A stretch of 64,000 bases of DNA, taken from the NCBI GenBank assembly GCA_963729295.1, contig CAVSNJ010000027.1, forward strand, positions 248,001 to 312,000, read 5' to 3'. A program made the translations under genes and the position numbers. The notes under the pieces are model-generated. The model worked only from the letters and a program-made list of their open reading frames with translations. It was not told the origin of the DNA and ran no database searches. This stretch comes from DATJLY01 sp963729295. Lineage in GTDB: Bacteria > Pseudomonadota > Alphaproteobacteria > ATCC43930 > CGMCC-115725. Positions 1 to 9,145 of this stretch are shown here, in pieces (positions within the stretch are counted from its first letter, which is position 1; each line of letters begins with the position of its first letter).

Positions 1-2218
1 CGCCGCGTCGCGGCGGCCTTGGCCGCGCCCGAAAATGAGCCCGATCTCTGGACCGGGCGCTTCGCCGAGGCGCTCGCCGACTTCAAGTTCCTGCCGGCGG
101 GCCGCATCCTCGCCGGCGCGGGAAGCGGCAGAAACGTCACCCTCTTCAACTGCTTCGTCATGGGCACGATCCCGGACGACATGTCCGGCATCTTCGCCCA
201 TCTGCGCGAGGCGGCGCTGACGATGCAGCAGGGCGGCGGCATCGGCTACGACTTCTCGACGCTCCGGCCCAAGGGCGCGCCGGTCAAGGGCGTGGGCGCC
301 GATGCGTCCGGCCCGCTCTCGTTCATGGACGTGTGGGACGCGATGTGCCGCACCATCATGAGCGCCGGCTATCGCCGCGGCGCCATGATGGCGACCTTGC
401 GCTGCGACCATCCCGACATCGAGGCTTTCGTCGAAGCGAAGCAGCGCTCCGGCCGCCTCACCATGTTCAATCTCTCCGTCCTCGTCACCGATGCCTTCAT
501 GCGCGCGGTGAAGGAGGACGCGCCGTGGGAGCTGAGCTTCGGCGGCACCACCTTCAAGGTCCTGCCGGCGCGCGATCTGTGGGACAAGATCATGCGCGCG
601 ACCTATGCCAACGCCGAGCCGGGCGTCATCTTCATCGACCGCATCAACCGCCGCAACAACCTGGCCTATTGCGAGACGATCAGCGCCACGAACCCGTGCG
701 GCGAGCAGCCGCTGCCGCCTTATGGCGCTTGCCTTCTGGGGTCGATCAACCTCGCAGCATTAGTGCGCGAACCCTTCACGGATAGGGCGCATCTCGACCG
801 CGACGAATTGCTGCGCCTCGTGCCGCTCGCTGTGCGCATGCTCGACAACGCCATCGACGTGTCGCGCTTCCCGCTGCCGGCCCAGCACGACGAGGCGCAC
901 GCGAAACGCCGCATCGGGCTTGGGGTTACCGGCCTTGCCGACGCTCTCATCCTGTGCCGCGTGCGCTACGGCTCGGCCGAGGCGGTGGCGCTCACCGAGG
1001 ACTGGCTCCGCGCGATCGAGCGCGCGGCCTACCTCGCCTCGACCGAATTGGCCGCCGAAAAAGGGGCGTTTCCGCTCTTTTCGCAGCAAAAATATATATC
1101 CGGCGAGACCGTCGGCGCCTTCGACGCCGAGCTGCGCCAGGCCATCTCCGCCCGCGGCATCCGCAACGCGCTCGTCACCTCGATCGCGCCGACCGGCACG
1201 ATCTCGCTCCTGGCCGACAACGTCTCTTCCGGCATCGAGCCCGTGTTCAGCTTCCGCCACACGCGCAGCGTGATGATGCCGGACGGCGCGCGGCGCGAGG
1301 AGGAGATCGCCGACCACGCCTATCGCCTCTACCACCGCCTCCATGGCGAGCACGCGGCGCTGCCCGACTATTTCGTCGACGCGCAGTCCTTGTCGCCCGG
1401 CGATCACGTGGTGATGCAGGCCGCGGCGCAGAAATACGTCGACAGCTCGATCTCGAAGACGATCAACGTGCCGGCCGACTTCCCGTTCGAGCAGTTCAAG
1501 GACGTCTATCTCCAGGCGTTCGAGCTCGGCTGCAAGGGCTGCACGACCTACCGGCCCAACGAGGTGACGGGCGCGGTCCTGCAGGTGAAGAAGGACGACG
1601 ACAAGCGCCCGGTGCGCCAGGCCGAGCTGCCGCTCCCGGCGCCGCAGCCGAAACCCAAGGACATCTATGAGGCGGGCGGCGTCGTCTACATGACGCAGCC
1701 GTTGTCGCGGCCCGAGCAGCTCCCCGGCAGCACCTACAAGATCAGCTGGCCCGAAAGCGAGCACGCGCTTTACATCACCATCAATGACATCGTCCAGGAC
1801 GGGCGCCGCCGCCCCTTCGAGATCTTCATCAACTCGAAGAACATGGAGCATTACGCCTGGACCGTCGGGCTTGACGCGCATGATCAGCGCCGTGTTCCGC
1901 CGCGGCGGCGACGTGAGCTTCGTGGTCGAGGAATTGAAGGCCGTGTTCGATCCGCGCGGCGGCGCGTGGATGGGTGGGCGCTACGTGCCCTCGCTGCTCG
2001 CCGCCATCGGCGACGTGATCGAGCGCCACATGATCACGGTGGGCGCGATGCCGCCGCCCGACGCGCGGCGCGAGCTGGCGGAGCGCCAGGTCGTCAACCT
2101 GCCCGCGCCCGGCGCCGGGCCGCGCTTGCGCCAATGCCCGAAATGCGGCGAGGCCGCGCTCGTCCGCGTCGAGAACTGCGACCAGTGCACCAACTGCGAT
2201 TATTCGAAGTGCGGGTGA
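1..2218 (+). CDS. nrdJ: Adenosylcobalamin-dependent (class II) ribonucleotide reductase, 5' partial, frameshifted
   Basis: Reduces ribonucleotides to deoxyribonucleotides with a B12 radical, independently of oxygen. The reading frame is open from base 1, so the true start lies upstream of the window. Visible family landmarks are the FNCF segment near base 160, the active-site NPCGEQ with its thiyl cysteine near base 690, the PTGTISLLADN segment near base 1190, and a C-terminal cysteine-rich redox tail (CPKCGE, then CDQCTNC and KCG) at 2130-2215. The frame changes at about 1866: one extra G in GTCGGGCTT moves the reading from frame 1 to frame 2, where the conserved TRMISAVFRRGGD segment continues to the stop at 2218. 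Without that base the protein is full length. The indel is probably a sequencing error, though real inactivation cannot be excluded. Confidence 0.9.
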
Positions 2219-2225
2219 GGCCCGA

Positions 2226-2840
2226 CTACGCCGCCCTTCGCTCCGGCAGGGCCAGCGCGTGAACCGTTTCGGCAAGGCGGTGCAGGTGCCCGTCGATCGC
2301 GCCGAGCCGGTCGAGCTCGTCGAGCGTGCTGTCGAAATAGGCCCGCGCCGTGCCGCTTCGGCCGACGCCCTGCTGGATGAGGCGCGCCGTCTCGGCAATG
2401 CTCAAGCCCGCGGCGTAGTGCGGATGCCGGCGGTCGACGGTGAAGGCCAGCGCCGCAACGCGCCGGCCCGGGAGCTGCACCTCGAGCTCGCGCAGCTCGT
2501 AGACTTGGCTCTTCATCTCGCGGTCCCAGAGATATGCCAGCGCCGCCGGCACGTCGATCGCAGGGACGCAATAGGCCACGCCCTTGCATGTGCCGCCGCG
2601 GTCGAGGCCCAGCACCAGGCCCGGCCGCTCAGGCGTGCCGCGGTGCCCGGTTGAATGGACGCAGAAGCTGCGGTGATGGCCGTGCAGGGTGGCCGGCTCG
2701 GCATCGCTATAGGGAAAGCCCGGGTCCCACATGAGCGAGCCATAGGCGAAAATCCACAGATCGCTTTCCCAGGACAGTCGCGCCCAAAGCTCCGGCCCGG
2801 CATCGGCGACCGTCGCCCCGGCACTCGCACGATCTTTCAT
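2226..2840 (-). CDS. ChaC-like gamma-glutamylcyclotransferase
   Basis: Members of this family cleave gamma-glutamyl peptides, typically glutathione, giving 5-oxoproline and Cys-Gly. The 204-residue product carries the nucleotide-loop-like YGSLMW signature at residues 33-38 and the catalytic glutamate of the DRE motif at about residue 108. I chose ATG 2840, which has AGGGG seven bases upstream, over an in-frame TTG at 2888 that has no ribosome site. It converges on nrdJ with only seven bases between the stops. The glutathione-specific ChaC assignment follows from the family; substrate is not shown by the sequence. Confidence 0.85.
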   Translation of the reverse strand: MKDRASAGATVADAGPELWARLSWESDLWIFAYGSLMWDPGFPYSDAEPATLHGHHRSFCVHSTGHRGTPERPGLVLGLDRGGTCKGVAYCVPAIDVPAALAYLWDREMKSQVYELRELEVQLPGRRVAALAFTVDRRHPHYAAGLSIAETARLIQQGVGRSGTARAYFDSTLDELDRLGAIDGHLHRLAETVHALALPERRAA

Positions 2841-2943
2841 GGCTCCGCCCCTGTCGTTTCCACCTGCGAGGCTCGCGCGAAAGGGCAAATGAAAGGTTAA
2901 TTATCCGCGTTTACCGCCCGCCGCCCCGGCCTATAAATGACCG

Positions 2944-3948
2944 ATGCATCGCCTTCCGGCAGCCCTCGCCGCCACCCTCATTGCGGCGGCCGGAATCTAT
3001 TCCGGCTACTGGTATTACCTCGCCCGCGAGCTGCGCCAAGGGACGGGCCCCTGGGTCGAGGCGCGGCGCGCCGAGGGGCTCGATGTCGCCTGGCGCGCGC
3101 TCGAGATCGGCGGATACCCCTTCCGCTTTCGCCTGCGTATTTCCGGCGCGGCCCTGACCGCGACGCGGCCCTTCGCCTATGCGGCGGAGAGCGCCAACGT
3201 CGAGGCCGAGGCATCGCCCTTCCATCTCGGCGCTTGGCGCTTTCGCGCGCCCGATGGCGCCACGGTCTCGGGGCCGCTCGGCACGGCCGCGCTTTCCGCC
3301 GCATCGCTCGAAGGGAGCGTCGTCGCCACGGACGATGCGACCATCGTCACGGCGCACGCGAACGCGGTCGAAGGCCAAGGCGCGGCACAAGGCTTTGCCG
3401 CCGACACGCTCGACCTGAAGCTCACTCTGCCGCGGCACGCGCCGCAAACCGATCGCGACATGCTCGCCGCGGCAAGCGTCAGCATCATTGCGGCGGATCT
3501 GCCGGCGGCGCCGCCCCCCTTCCCGCGCCGCATCGATGCGCTGGCGTTTGCCGCGACGCTCCGCGGCGCCATTCCTCCGGGCGCGCTCGCCGATGCGCTC
3601 GCGAAGTGGCGCGACGACGGCGGCACGCTTGATATCGACAGCGCGCACATGGTCTGGGCCAAGACCACGGTCGATCTCGACGGCACCCTGGCGCTCGACC
3701 GGGCGATGCAGCCGCAGGGCGCGCTCACCGCGACCGTGACCGGGGCCGATCAGGTGGTCGACTCCATCGTCGCCGCCGGCGTCATGGAGGCGCGCTATGC
3801 CGATTTCGCCAAGGCGTTGCTGCGCGCGATCGGCCATGCCGACGAGAGCGGCGCCGAGGCGCTGCACGTGCCGGTGACGTTGCAAGACGGCCGCGTCTTT
3901 GTCGGCCCCGCGCCGATCGCGCCGCTGCCGCAAATAAAGTGGCGTTAG
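2944..3948 (+). CDS. DUF2125 domain protein, membrane-anchored or exported
   Basis: A 334-residue protein recognisable as DUF2125, a family of unknown function common in Alphaproteobacteria. A hydrophobic stretch near residues 5-22 (ALAATLIAAAGIYSG) looks like an uncleaved signal anchor or signal peptide, so most of the protein should lie in the periplasm. The rest is rich in beta-forming segments, with the family opening GYWYYLARELRQG just after the anchor. It is divergent from the ChaC-like gene and is followed by a palindromic repeat that may end its transcript. No catalytic motif is visible. Confidence 0.85.
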   Translation: MHRLPAALAATLIAAAGIYSGYWYYLARELRQGTGPWVEARRAEGLDVAWRALEIGGYPFRFRLRISGAALTATRPFAYAAESANVEAEASPFHLGAWRFRAPDGATVSGPLGTAALSAASLEGSVVATDDATIVTAHANAVEGQGAAQGFAADTLDLKLTLPRHAPQTDRDMLAAASVSIIAADLPAAPPPFPRRIDALAFAATLRGAIPPGALADALAKWRDDGGTLDIDSAHMVWAKTTVDLDGTLALDRAMQPQGALTATVTGADQVVDSIVAAGVMEARYADFAKALLRAIGHADESGAEALHVPVTLQDGRVFVGPAPIAPLPQIKWR

Positions 3949-3956
3949 CCATCGTC

Positions 3957-4023
3957 GTCATTGCCAGTAGCCGAAGGCTGCGAAGCAATCTCCGGCAGAC
4001 TGCCTCGCTACGCTCGCAATGAC
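3957..4023. repeat. Dispersed palindromic repeat, type A, copy 1
   Basis: A 67-base element bounded by GTCATTGC and GCAATGAC, with inner arms GCGAAGCAATCT and AGACTGCCTCGCTACGCTCGC. The ends are perfect inverted repeats and the inside can fold imperfectly. A closely related full copy is at 12488-12559 and a half copy at 11717-11745. It sits between convergent genes and may act as a bidirectional terminator or mRNA stabiliser. Similar CATTGCGAGGAGCG elements are widespread in alphaproteobacterial genomes. Confidence 0.8.
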
Positions 4024-4032
4024 AGCAGCGAC

Positions 4033-4359
4033 CTAGCGCTTCGGCGCCTCGGTGCGGTCGAACATGCCGTATTGCCGCTCGACCGATACGACCGATATGC
4101 GGTAGTCGGCAAAAATCTCGGCGCGGCCTTTCGCTTGCGCCGCGCGATGCTCGAGCTGCTCGCGCCAGCGTTTCACCGCGTCGGCATCGCGCCAGAACGA
4201 CAGCGACAGGAGCTTGCCCTTCTTCGTCAGGCTCTCGAAGCGTTCGATCGAGACGAAGCCGTCGATCTTGTCGAGCTCGGAGCGCAGCGCCGTGGCAATC
4301 TCGAGATAATCCTTCTGGCGGCCTTCTTTCGGCTCGACTTCGAAGATGACGGCATACAT
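4033..4359 (-). CDS. Antibiotic biosynthesis monooxygenase (ABM) family protein
   Basis: A 108-residue single-domain protein of the dimeric alpha+beta-barrel ABM fold. Characteristic are the N-terminal strand MYAVIFEVEPKEG, the GFVSIERFES segment and the LSLSFWRDADAVKRW segment. Family members include small quinol monooxygenases and many proteins of unknown function, so the substrate is not predictable. ATG 4359 has GGGAGG six bases upstream. It lies 11 bases downstream of the dehydrogenase stop on the same strand and is probably the last gene of the chorismate mutase-hisC-tyrA operon. Confidence 0.75.
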   Translation of the reverse strand: MYAVIFEVEPKEGRQKDYLEIATALRSELDKIDGFVSIERFESLTKKGKLLSLSFWRDADAVKRWREQLEHRAAQAKGRAEIFADYRISVVSVERQYGMFDRTEAPKR

Positions 4360-4370
4360 CGCCTGCCTCC

Positions 4371-5255
4371 CTAGGCCTGTTTCGCCTCGATGATCGAGCG
4401 GCGGATGGCGCGCGTGCGCGTGAACAGCGCCTCGAGCTTATCGCCCTCGCCCCAGCGGATCGCGCGCTGCAAGGCCGTCAGATCCTCGGTGAAGCGTTGC
4501 AGCATCTCGAGCACGGCCTCGCGGTTCGACAGGAACACGTCGCGCCACATCACCGGATCCGACGCGGCGATACGCGTGAAGTCGCGAAATCCGCTCGCCG
4601 AGAACTTGATGATCTCGGCCTTCAAGGTCTCTTCCACGTCGGTCGCGGTTCCGACGATCGTATAGGCGATCAAGTGCGGCAGGTGCGAGGTGATGGCGAG
4701 CACCGTGTCGTGATGCTCGTGCGTCATGGTCTCGACGTTCATCCCGGCGCTCTCCCACAGCCGGGTCAGTTTCGCGAGCGCGTCCGCATCGGTGCCGGGG
4801 AGCGGCGTCAGAATGCACCAGCGACCCCGGAACATCTCAGCGAAGCCCGAGGCGGGGCCGGAATGCTCGGTGCCCGCGACCGGATGACCGGGGATGAAAT
4901 GGACGCCCGGCGGCACGGCCGGCCCGAGGTCGCGCACGGCGGCGCCCTTGACCGAGCCGACATCGGTCAGGATCGCGCCTTTCACAAGCGCCGGACCGAT
5001 GCGGCGGCCCAATTCGACGTAAGCCGAATGGGGCGCCGCGATCACCACGAGATCGGCGCCCGATGCTGCGGCCGCGGGGTCGAGCGTCGTTTCGTCGGCA
5101 AGGCCCAATTTGCGCGCCGTGTCGAGGCTTGCCTGCGTCCGCGCGCAAGCGATGATCGTGCCCGCGCTTTTGTCGCGGCGCAGCACGTGCGCGAGCGACG
5201 AGCCGATGAGGCCGATGCCGATGAGCGCCACGCGCGTGAAATGCAGCTCGCTCAT
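4371..5255 (-). CDS. tyrC: Prephenate/cyclohexadienyl dehydrogenase
   Basis: Oxidatively decarboxylates prephenate and/or arogenate in tyrosine synthesis. The 294-residue product has an N-terminal Rossmann fold with GIGLIGSSLA at about residues 13-22 and the family motif HFIPGHPVAGTEHSG, holding the catalytic histidine, near residue 125. The C-terminal half is the helical dimerisation domain. It has no fused chorismate mutase or ACT domain. ATG overlaps the hisC stop by four bases (ATGA), so the two are translationally coupled, the usual hisC-tyrC arrangement. Whether it prefers prephenate or arogenate cannot be read from the sequence; the symbol is given by context. Confidence 0.88.
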   Translation of the reverse strand: MSELHFTRVALIGIGLIGSSLAHVLRRDKSAGTIIACARTQASLDTARKLGLADETTLDPAAAASGADLVVIAAPHSAYVELGRRIGPALVKGAILTDVGSVKGAAVRDLGPAVPPGVHFIPGHPVAGTEHSGPASGFAEMFRGRWCILTPLPGTDADALAKLTRLWESAGMNVETMTHEHHDTVLAITSHLPHLIAYTIVGTATDVEETLKAEIIKFSASGFRDFTRIAASDPVMWRDVFLSNREAVLEMLQRFTEDLTALQRAIRWGEGDKLEALFTRTRAIRRSIIEAKQA

Positions 5256-6343
5256 GACGCGCCCAGGAAAGCTCTGACGGTGTCAGCCACCGCGCGCATC
5301 TCATCCTCGAGGCCGATGGTGATGCGCAGATGCTCGGGCAATCCATAGGCCGCGACGCGCCGCGTCAGGATGCCGCGCGATTTGAGGAAATCGAACGCCG
5401 CTTGCGCCGAACGCTCCGGCGGAAAGCGCACGAGCACGAAATTGGCGATGCCTGGCGTCAGCTCCAATCCCAGCGCCTTCAGCTCGCGCTCGAGCCATGG
5501 CCGCCAGATGTCGTTGTGGGTGCGCGCGCGATCGATCGAGGCGACGTCCTCGAGCGCGGCGATGCCGGCCGCCTGCGCCGCCGAGTTGACGTTGAAGGGC
5601 TGGCGCACGCGGTTCATCACGTCGGCCACGGCCGCGCTCGAATAGGTCCAGCCGAGCCGCATGCCGCCCATCGCGTAGATCTTGGAGAATGTGCGCGCCA
5701 TGACGACGTTCTCGGCTTCGTCCACGAGCTCCGTGCCCGGGTCGTAGTCGTTGCGCTGCACGAACTCGCTATAGGCCGCGTCGATGACGAGCAGCACCGA
5801 GGGCGGCAGCCCTGCGTGCAGCCGGCGCATCTCGCCGCGCGTAATGAAGGTGCCGGTCGGGTTGTTGGGGTTGGCGATGAAGACGAGGCGCGTCTTCTTC
5901 GTCACCCGGTTCAGCACCGCATCGACGTCGAACGTCAGGTTCGTCTCGGGCGCGGCGATCGGCGTAGCGCCCGCCGCCTTGGCGCCGATCGGATACATGA
6001 GGAAGCCGTGCGCGCCATAGAGCACCTCGTCGCCGGGGCCGGCATAGGCGCGGATCAGCACGTTGATGAGATCATCCGAGCCCGCGCCGGCGACGATGCG
6101 CGCCGAATCGAGCCCGTGATGATGCGCGACCGCCTCGCGGAACTCGGTCGATTGCCCGTCGGGATAACGATACATCTCGCCGGCCGCCGCCTTGTAGGCG
6201 GATACGGCGCGCGGGCTGGGCCCGAGCGCGCTCTCGTTCGAGGCTAGCCTGATGACGCGCGTGACGCCAGGAACCTTCTGCTCGCCGCCGACATAGGGCC
6301 TGATGTCGAGGATACCGGGACGCGGCACGGGTGCGTTCGCCAT
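5252..6343 (-). CDS. hisC: Histidinol-phosphate aminotransferase
   Basis: Fold-type I PLP aminotransferase of 363 residues; converts imidazole acetol-phosphate to histidinol phosphate and often doubles as an aromatic aminotransferase. Visible features are the substrate/PLP segments RLASNESALGPSP near the N-terminus, GAGSDDLI, FIANPNNPTGT, IDAAYSEF, and the Schiff-base lysine in ARTFSKIYAMGGMRLGW near residue 220. It lies between a chorismate mutase gene (six bases upstream) and tyrC (four-base overlap), which suggests it serves tyrosine/phenylalanine transamination as well as histidine. Confidence 0.92.
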   Translation of the reverse strand: MANAPVPRPGILDIRPYVGGEQKVPGVTRVIRLASNESALGPSPRAVSAYKAAAGEMYRYPDGQSTEFREAVAHHHGLDSARIVAGAGSDDLINVLIRAYAGPGDEVLYGAHGFLMYPIGAKAAGATPIAAPETNLTFDVDAVLNRVTKKTRLVFIANPNNPTGTFITRGEMRRLHAGLPPSVLLVIDAAYSEFVQRNDYDPGTELVDEAENVVMARTFSKIYAMGGMRLGWTYSSAAVADVMNRVRQPFNVNSAAQAAGIAALEDVASIDRARTHNDIWRPWLERELKALGLELTPGIANFVLVRFPPERSAQAAFDFLKSRGILTRRVAAYGLPEHLRITIGLEDEMRAVADTVRAFLGAS

Positions 6344-6349
6344 GTGCGA

Positions 6350-7207
6350 TCACTCCGGCGCGATGCCGCCGAGAACGGCGTCCGGCAAGGGCCGCGCATA
6401 AAGCCCTAGCCAGACCGCGCGCACGCCCGCGCCGAGCGGCCTCAAGGCCGCGGCAAGCCGGCGATCGTCGGCGCCGAGCGTACCGTCCACCTCGACAAGA
6501 TAGGCCGAGCCCGCGGCGCGCTCCAAGAACGCGACGGGATTGCACTGCAGATCGAGCTTGAGGAACGCATCGGTCAATGACGCCAGCGGCACGCGCTCGG
6601 CAGCGATGAGCGCGATGAGCGTGCAATCGTCGCCGCTCGGCTCGGGCTCGAAGGCAGCGATGACGAACGCATCGTCGCACCGCGGATCGGCATTGCCGAG
6701 CGCGCCGAACGGCAGGCGTACGATCACGCGCACGCCGTGGTCGCTCGCCTCGGCGAGCTTCAACCACCACGGATCGGGTACATCCTCGGCGGGCGGCGGC
6801 AGCACGCCGAGCACGGCGCGGCCCTCGCTCACCGCCAGCACCGCTTCATCGGGCGAGGTGCCGATCAGCGGCGCGAGCGATCCGAAATAATCGCGCGCCA
6901 GATCCCAGCCGCCGTCGGCGACCGCGATCGTGATCTCTGCTTGCATCGCCACGGTGCCGCCCAGCATCTCGCACCAAAGACGCACCAAGGCTGGCCGCGG
7001 GAACGGCCCGCGGTGGGAGCCGACGATGCGGCGCAGGATCTGCGCCGCGCGGCCCGGACGATAGGCCCCCATGCGCGCCGCCTCCTTCGCGTTCGCCACC
7101 GCGCTGACCACGTCCGCCCGGCGCATGATGAGCTCATGCAGGCGGTCGTCGATCTCGTCGATCTGACGGCGCAGGGAGTCGAGCGTGGGCGAGCCGGTTG
7201 TGGCCAT
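6350..7207 (-). CDS. Chorismate mutase with degenerate prephenate dehydratase-like and ACT domains
   Basis: The first 95 or so residues form an AroQ-type helical chorismate mutase (SLRRQIDEIDDRLHELIMRR, then KEAARMGAYRPGRAAQIL), which converts chorismate to prephenate. The rest resembles a P-protein: a periplasmic-binding-like region at about 95-195, then an ACT-like region at about 205-280 (CTLIALIAAERVPLASLTDAF, then YLVEVDG). The dehydratase TRF motif is not recognisable; the equivalent place reads CDDAFVIAAF. Prephenate dehydratase activity is therefore unlikely, and the ACT region may still be regulatory. Start MATTG at 7207 is chosen because upstream in-frame starts lack a ribosome site. 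Divergent from metX. Confidence 0.8.
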   Translation of the reverse strand: MATTGSPTLDSLRRQIDEIDDRLHELIMRRADVVSAVANAKEAARMGAYRPGRAAQILRRIVGSHRGPFPRPALVRLWCEMLGGTVAMQAEITIAVADGGWDLARDYFGSLAPLIGTSPDEAVLAVSEGRAVLGVLPPPAEDVPDPWWLKLAEASDHGVRVIVRLPFGALGNADPRCDDAFVIAAFEPEPSGDDCTLIALIAAERVPLASLTDAFLKLDLQCNPVAFLERAAGSAYLVEVDGTLGADDRRLAAALRPLGAGVRAVWLGLYARPLPDAVLGGIAPE

Positions 7208-7272
7208 GTCCAAAGGTCCGCGCGGGAAGCGCCTAGACATAGTGTGCGGCGCGCGCGAAAGCAAAGAAAACG

Positions 7273-7302
7273 TTGACAGGGCATGGGCTTGCTTCCTAGC
7301 TA
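7273..7302 (+). promoter_or_regulatory. Sigma70-type promoter for metX
   Basis: TTGACA at 7273-7278, an 18-base spacer, then TAGCTA(T) at 7297-7303. Transcription would start near 7309, leaving a leader of about 17 bases before the ATG at 7326. That leader is too short for a SAM riboswitch, and I see none. Confidence 0.55.
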
Positions 7303-7325
7303 TGGGGTCCTTTTCGCGGCCCATC

Positions 7326-8495
7326 ATGAGCATTTCCGTTCCTGCGCCGACGCGCGTCGCGCCACACTTCGATCGCCCCGGCTACCGGCTCGAGGTGACG
7401 GAGCCGCTGGCGCTCGACGCCGGCGTTTCGCTGGGGTCCACGACGATCGCCTACCAGACCTACGGGCGCCTCAACGCCGACCGCTCGAACGCGATCCTCA
7501 TCTGCCACGCGCTGTCGGGCGACCAGTATGTCGCCGAGCCGCATCCGATCACCGGCAAGCCCGGCTGGTGGGACACTCTCGCCGGACCCGGCAAGGTGCT
7601 CGACACCGAGCGCTATTTCCTCATCTGCGCGAACGTGCTGGGCGGCTGCATGGGCTCGACCGGCCCGGCCGAGCTCAATCCCGCGACCGGCGCGCCATGG
7701 GGCCTGTCGTTTCCCGTAATCACCGTCGCCGACATGGTGCGCGCGCAAAAGCACCTGATCGACCATCTCGGCATCGAGCGCCTGTTCTGCGTCATCGGCG
7801 GCTCGATGGGCGGCATGCAGGTGCTGCAATGGGTCGCGTCATATCCCGAGCGCGTCTATGCGGCGGTGCCGATCGCGTGCGCGGCGCGCCACTCGGCGCA
7901 GAACATCGCCTTCCACGAAGTGGGCCGCCAGGCGATCATGGCCGATCCCGATTGGCGCGGCGGCAATTACCAGGAGCACGGGCTCCGGCCCGAGCGCGGG
8001 CTTGCCGTGGCGCGCATGGCGGCGCACATCACCTATCTCTCCGAGCAGGCGCTTCATCGCAAGTTCGGCCGCAATCTCCAGGACCGGCGCGGCGTGACCT
8101 ATGGCTTCGACGCCGATTTCCAGGTCGAGAATTATCTGCGGCACCAGGGCATCACCTTCGTCGAGCGGTTCGACGCCAACTCCTATCTCTACATCACGCG
8201 CGCGTGCGACTATTTCGATCTCGCGGCCGAGCATGGCGGCCATCTCGCCAACGCCTTTCGCGGCGCCAAGACGCGCTTCTGCGTCATCTCCTTCACCAGC
8301 GACTGGCTCTATCCCACCTCGGAAAGCCGCGCCGTCGTCCATGCGCTGAACGCGGCGGCCGCCAATGTGAGCTTCGTCGAGATCGCGACCGACAAGGGGC
8401 ACGACGCGTTCCTGCTCGAGGAGCCGGAATTCTTCGCGACGCTCACCGGGTTCCTCGAAGGCTGTGCCGAGCATCTGGAGCTCGAGCGCGCGTGA
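7326..8495 (+). CDS. metX: Homoserine O-acetyltransferase
   Basis: Acetylates (or in some members succinylates) homoserine, the first committed step of methionine synthesis. Alpha/beta-hydrolase fold; the catalytic serine lies in GGSMGG, the aspartate in SDWLYPT and the histidine in DKGHDAFL near the C-terminus. The LICHALSGDQYV and NVLGGCMGSTGP segments are typical of MetX. The open frame extends upstream to 7185, but ATG 7326 matches the family start and lies just below the predicted promoter. Its TGA overlaps the GTG of metW (GTGA). Acyl donor specificity is not decided here. Confidence 0.93.
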   Translation: MSISVPAPTRVAPHFDRPGYRLEVTEPLALDAGVSLGSTTIAYQTYGRLNADRSNAILICHALSGDQYVAEPHPITGKPGWWDTLAGPGKVLDTERYFLICANVLGGCMGSTGPAELNPATGAPWGLSFPVITVADMVRAQKHLIDHLGIERLFCVIGGSMGGMQVLQWVASYPERVYAAVPIACAARHSAQNIAFHEVGRQAIMADPDWRGGNYQEHGLRPERGLAVARMAAHITYLSEQALHRKFGRNLQDRRGVTYGFDADFQVENYLRHQGITFVERFDANSYLYITRACDYFDLAAEHGGHLANAFRGAKTRFCVISFTSDWLYPTSESRAVVHALNAAAANVSFVEIATDKGHDAFLLEEPEFFATLTGFLEGCAEHLELERA

Positions 8496-9145
8496 GCCCG
8501 GATCGGCGCGAAGCCGCCCTTGCGGCGGTTCCCATCGTGATTCGCGAAGATCTGCGCCTCGTCGCGAGCATGATCGACACCGGTGCGCGCGTTCTCGACA
8601 TCGGCTGCGGCGACGGCGAGCTCCTCTACTATCTCACGCACGAGCGCGGCGTCGACGGGCGAGGCATGGAGCTATCGCAGGGCGGCGTCCATGCCTGCGT
8701 GCGGCACGGGCTTCCGGTGATCCAGGGCGACGCCGACAACGATCTCGACGCCTATCCCGCGGGCGCGTTCGACTATGTCGTACTGAGCCAAACGCTGCCG
8801 GCAACGCGCAATCCGCGCAAGGTGATGCAGAATCTCGTGCGCATCGCGCGCCATGCGATCGTGTCGTTTGCGAATTTCGGCTACTGGCGCATCCGCCTCG
8901 ATCTGCTGCTGCGCGGCCGCATGCCGATGACCGAGCTGCTGTCGGCGCCGTGGTACGACACGCCCAACATCCATTTCTGCACGATCCGCGATTTTCTGGC
9001 GCTCTGCGCCGTCGACGGCATCAAGGTCGAGCGCAGCGTCACGCTCGACCGGCTCGGCCGGCCGTTTTCGCTCGATCCCTCCGGCACGCTCGCCAATCTT
9101 CTGTCGGCGCAGGCGATCTTCCAGCTCGCGCGGCCCGGTTCCTAG
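8492..9145 (+). CDS. metW: Methionine biosynthesis protein MetW
   Basis: Small SAM-dependent-methyltransferase-fold protein of about 217 residues, almost always paired with metX and needed for methionine synthesis in several Proteobacteria; its biochemical role is thought to be activation or partnership of MetX. SAM-binding motif VLDIGCGDGELL lies near residue 30, followed by GMELSQGG and the FDYVVLSQTLPATRNP segment. The start is GTG 8492, overlapping the metX stop by four bases, which implies translational coupling. The stop overlaps that of the convergent gene by four bases. Confidence 0.9.
   Translation: MSPDRREAALAAVPIVIREDLRLVASMIDTGARVLDIGCGDGELLYYLTHERGVDGRGMELSQGGVHACVRHGLPVIQGDADNDLDAYPAGAFDYVVLSQTLPATRNPRKVMQNLVRIARHAIVSFANFGYWRIRLDLLLRGRMPMTELLSAPWYDTPNIHFCTIRDFLALCAVDGIKVERSVTLDRLGRPFSLDPSGTLANLLSAQAIFQLARPGS

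Noticed and set aside
760..1881. 373-codon open frame antisense to nrdJ
   Set aside because: Typical GC-rich shadow frame: rich in Arg, His, Val and Asp, no domain, opposite a well-conserved gene.
7208..7325. SAM-II type riboswitch before metX
   Set aside because: The predicted promoter leaves only about 17 bases of leader, and no conserved SAM-II core is seen.
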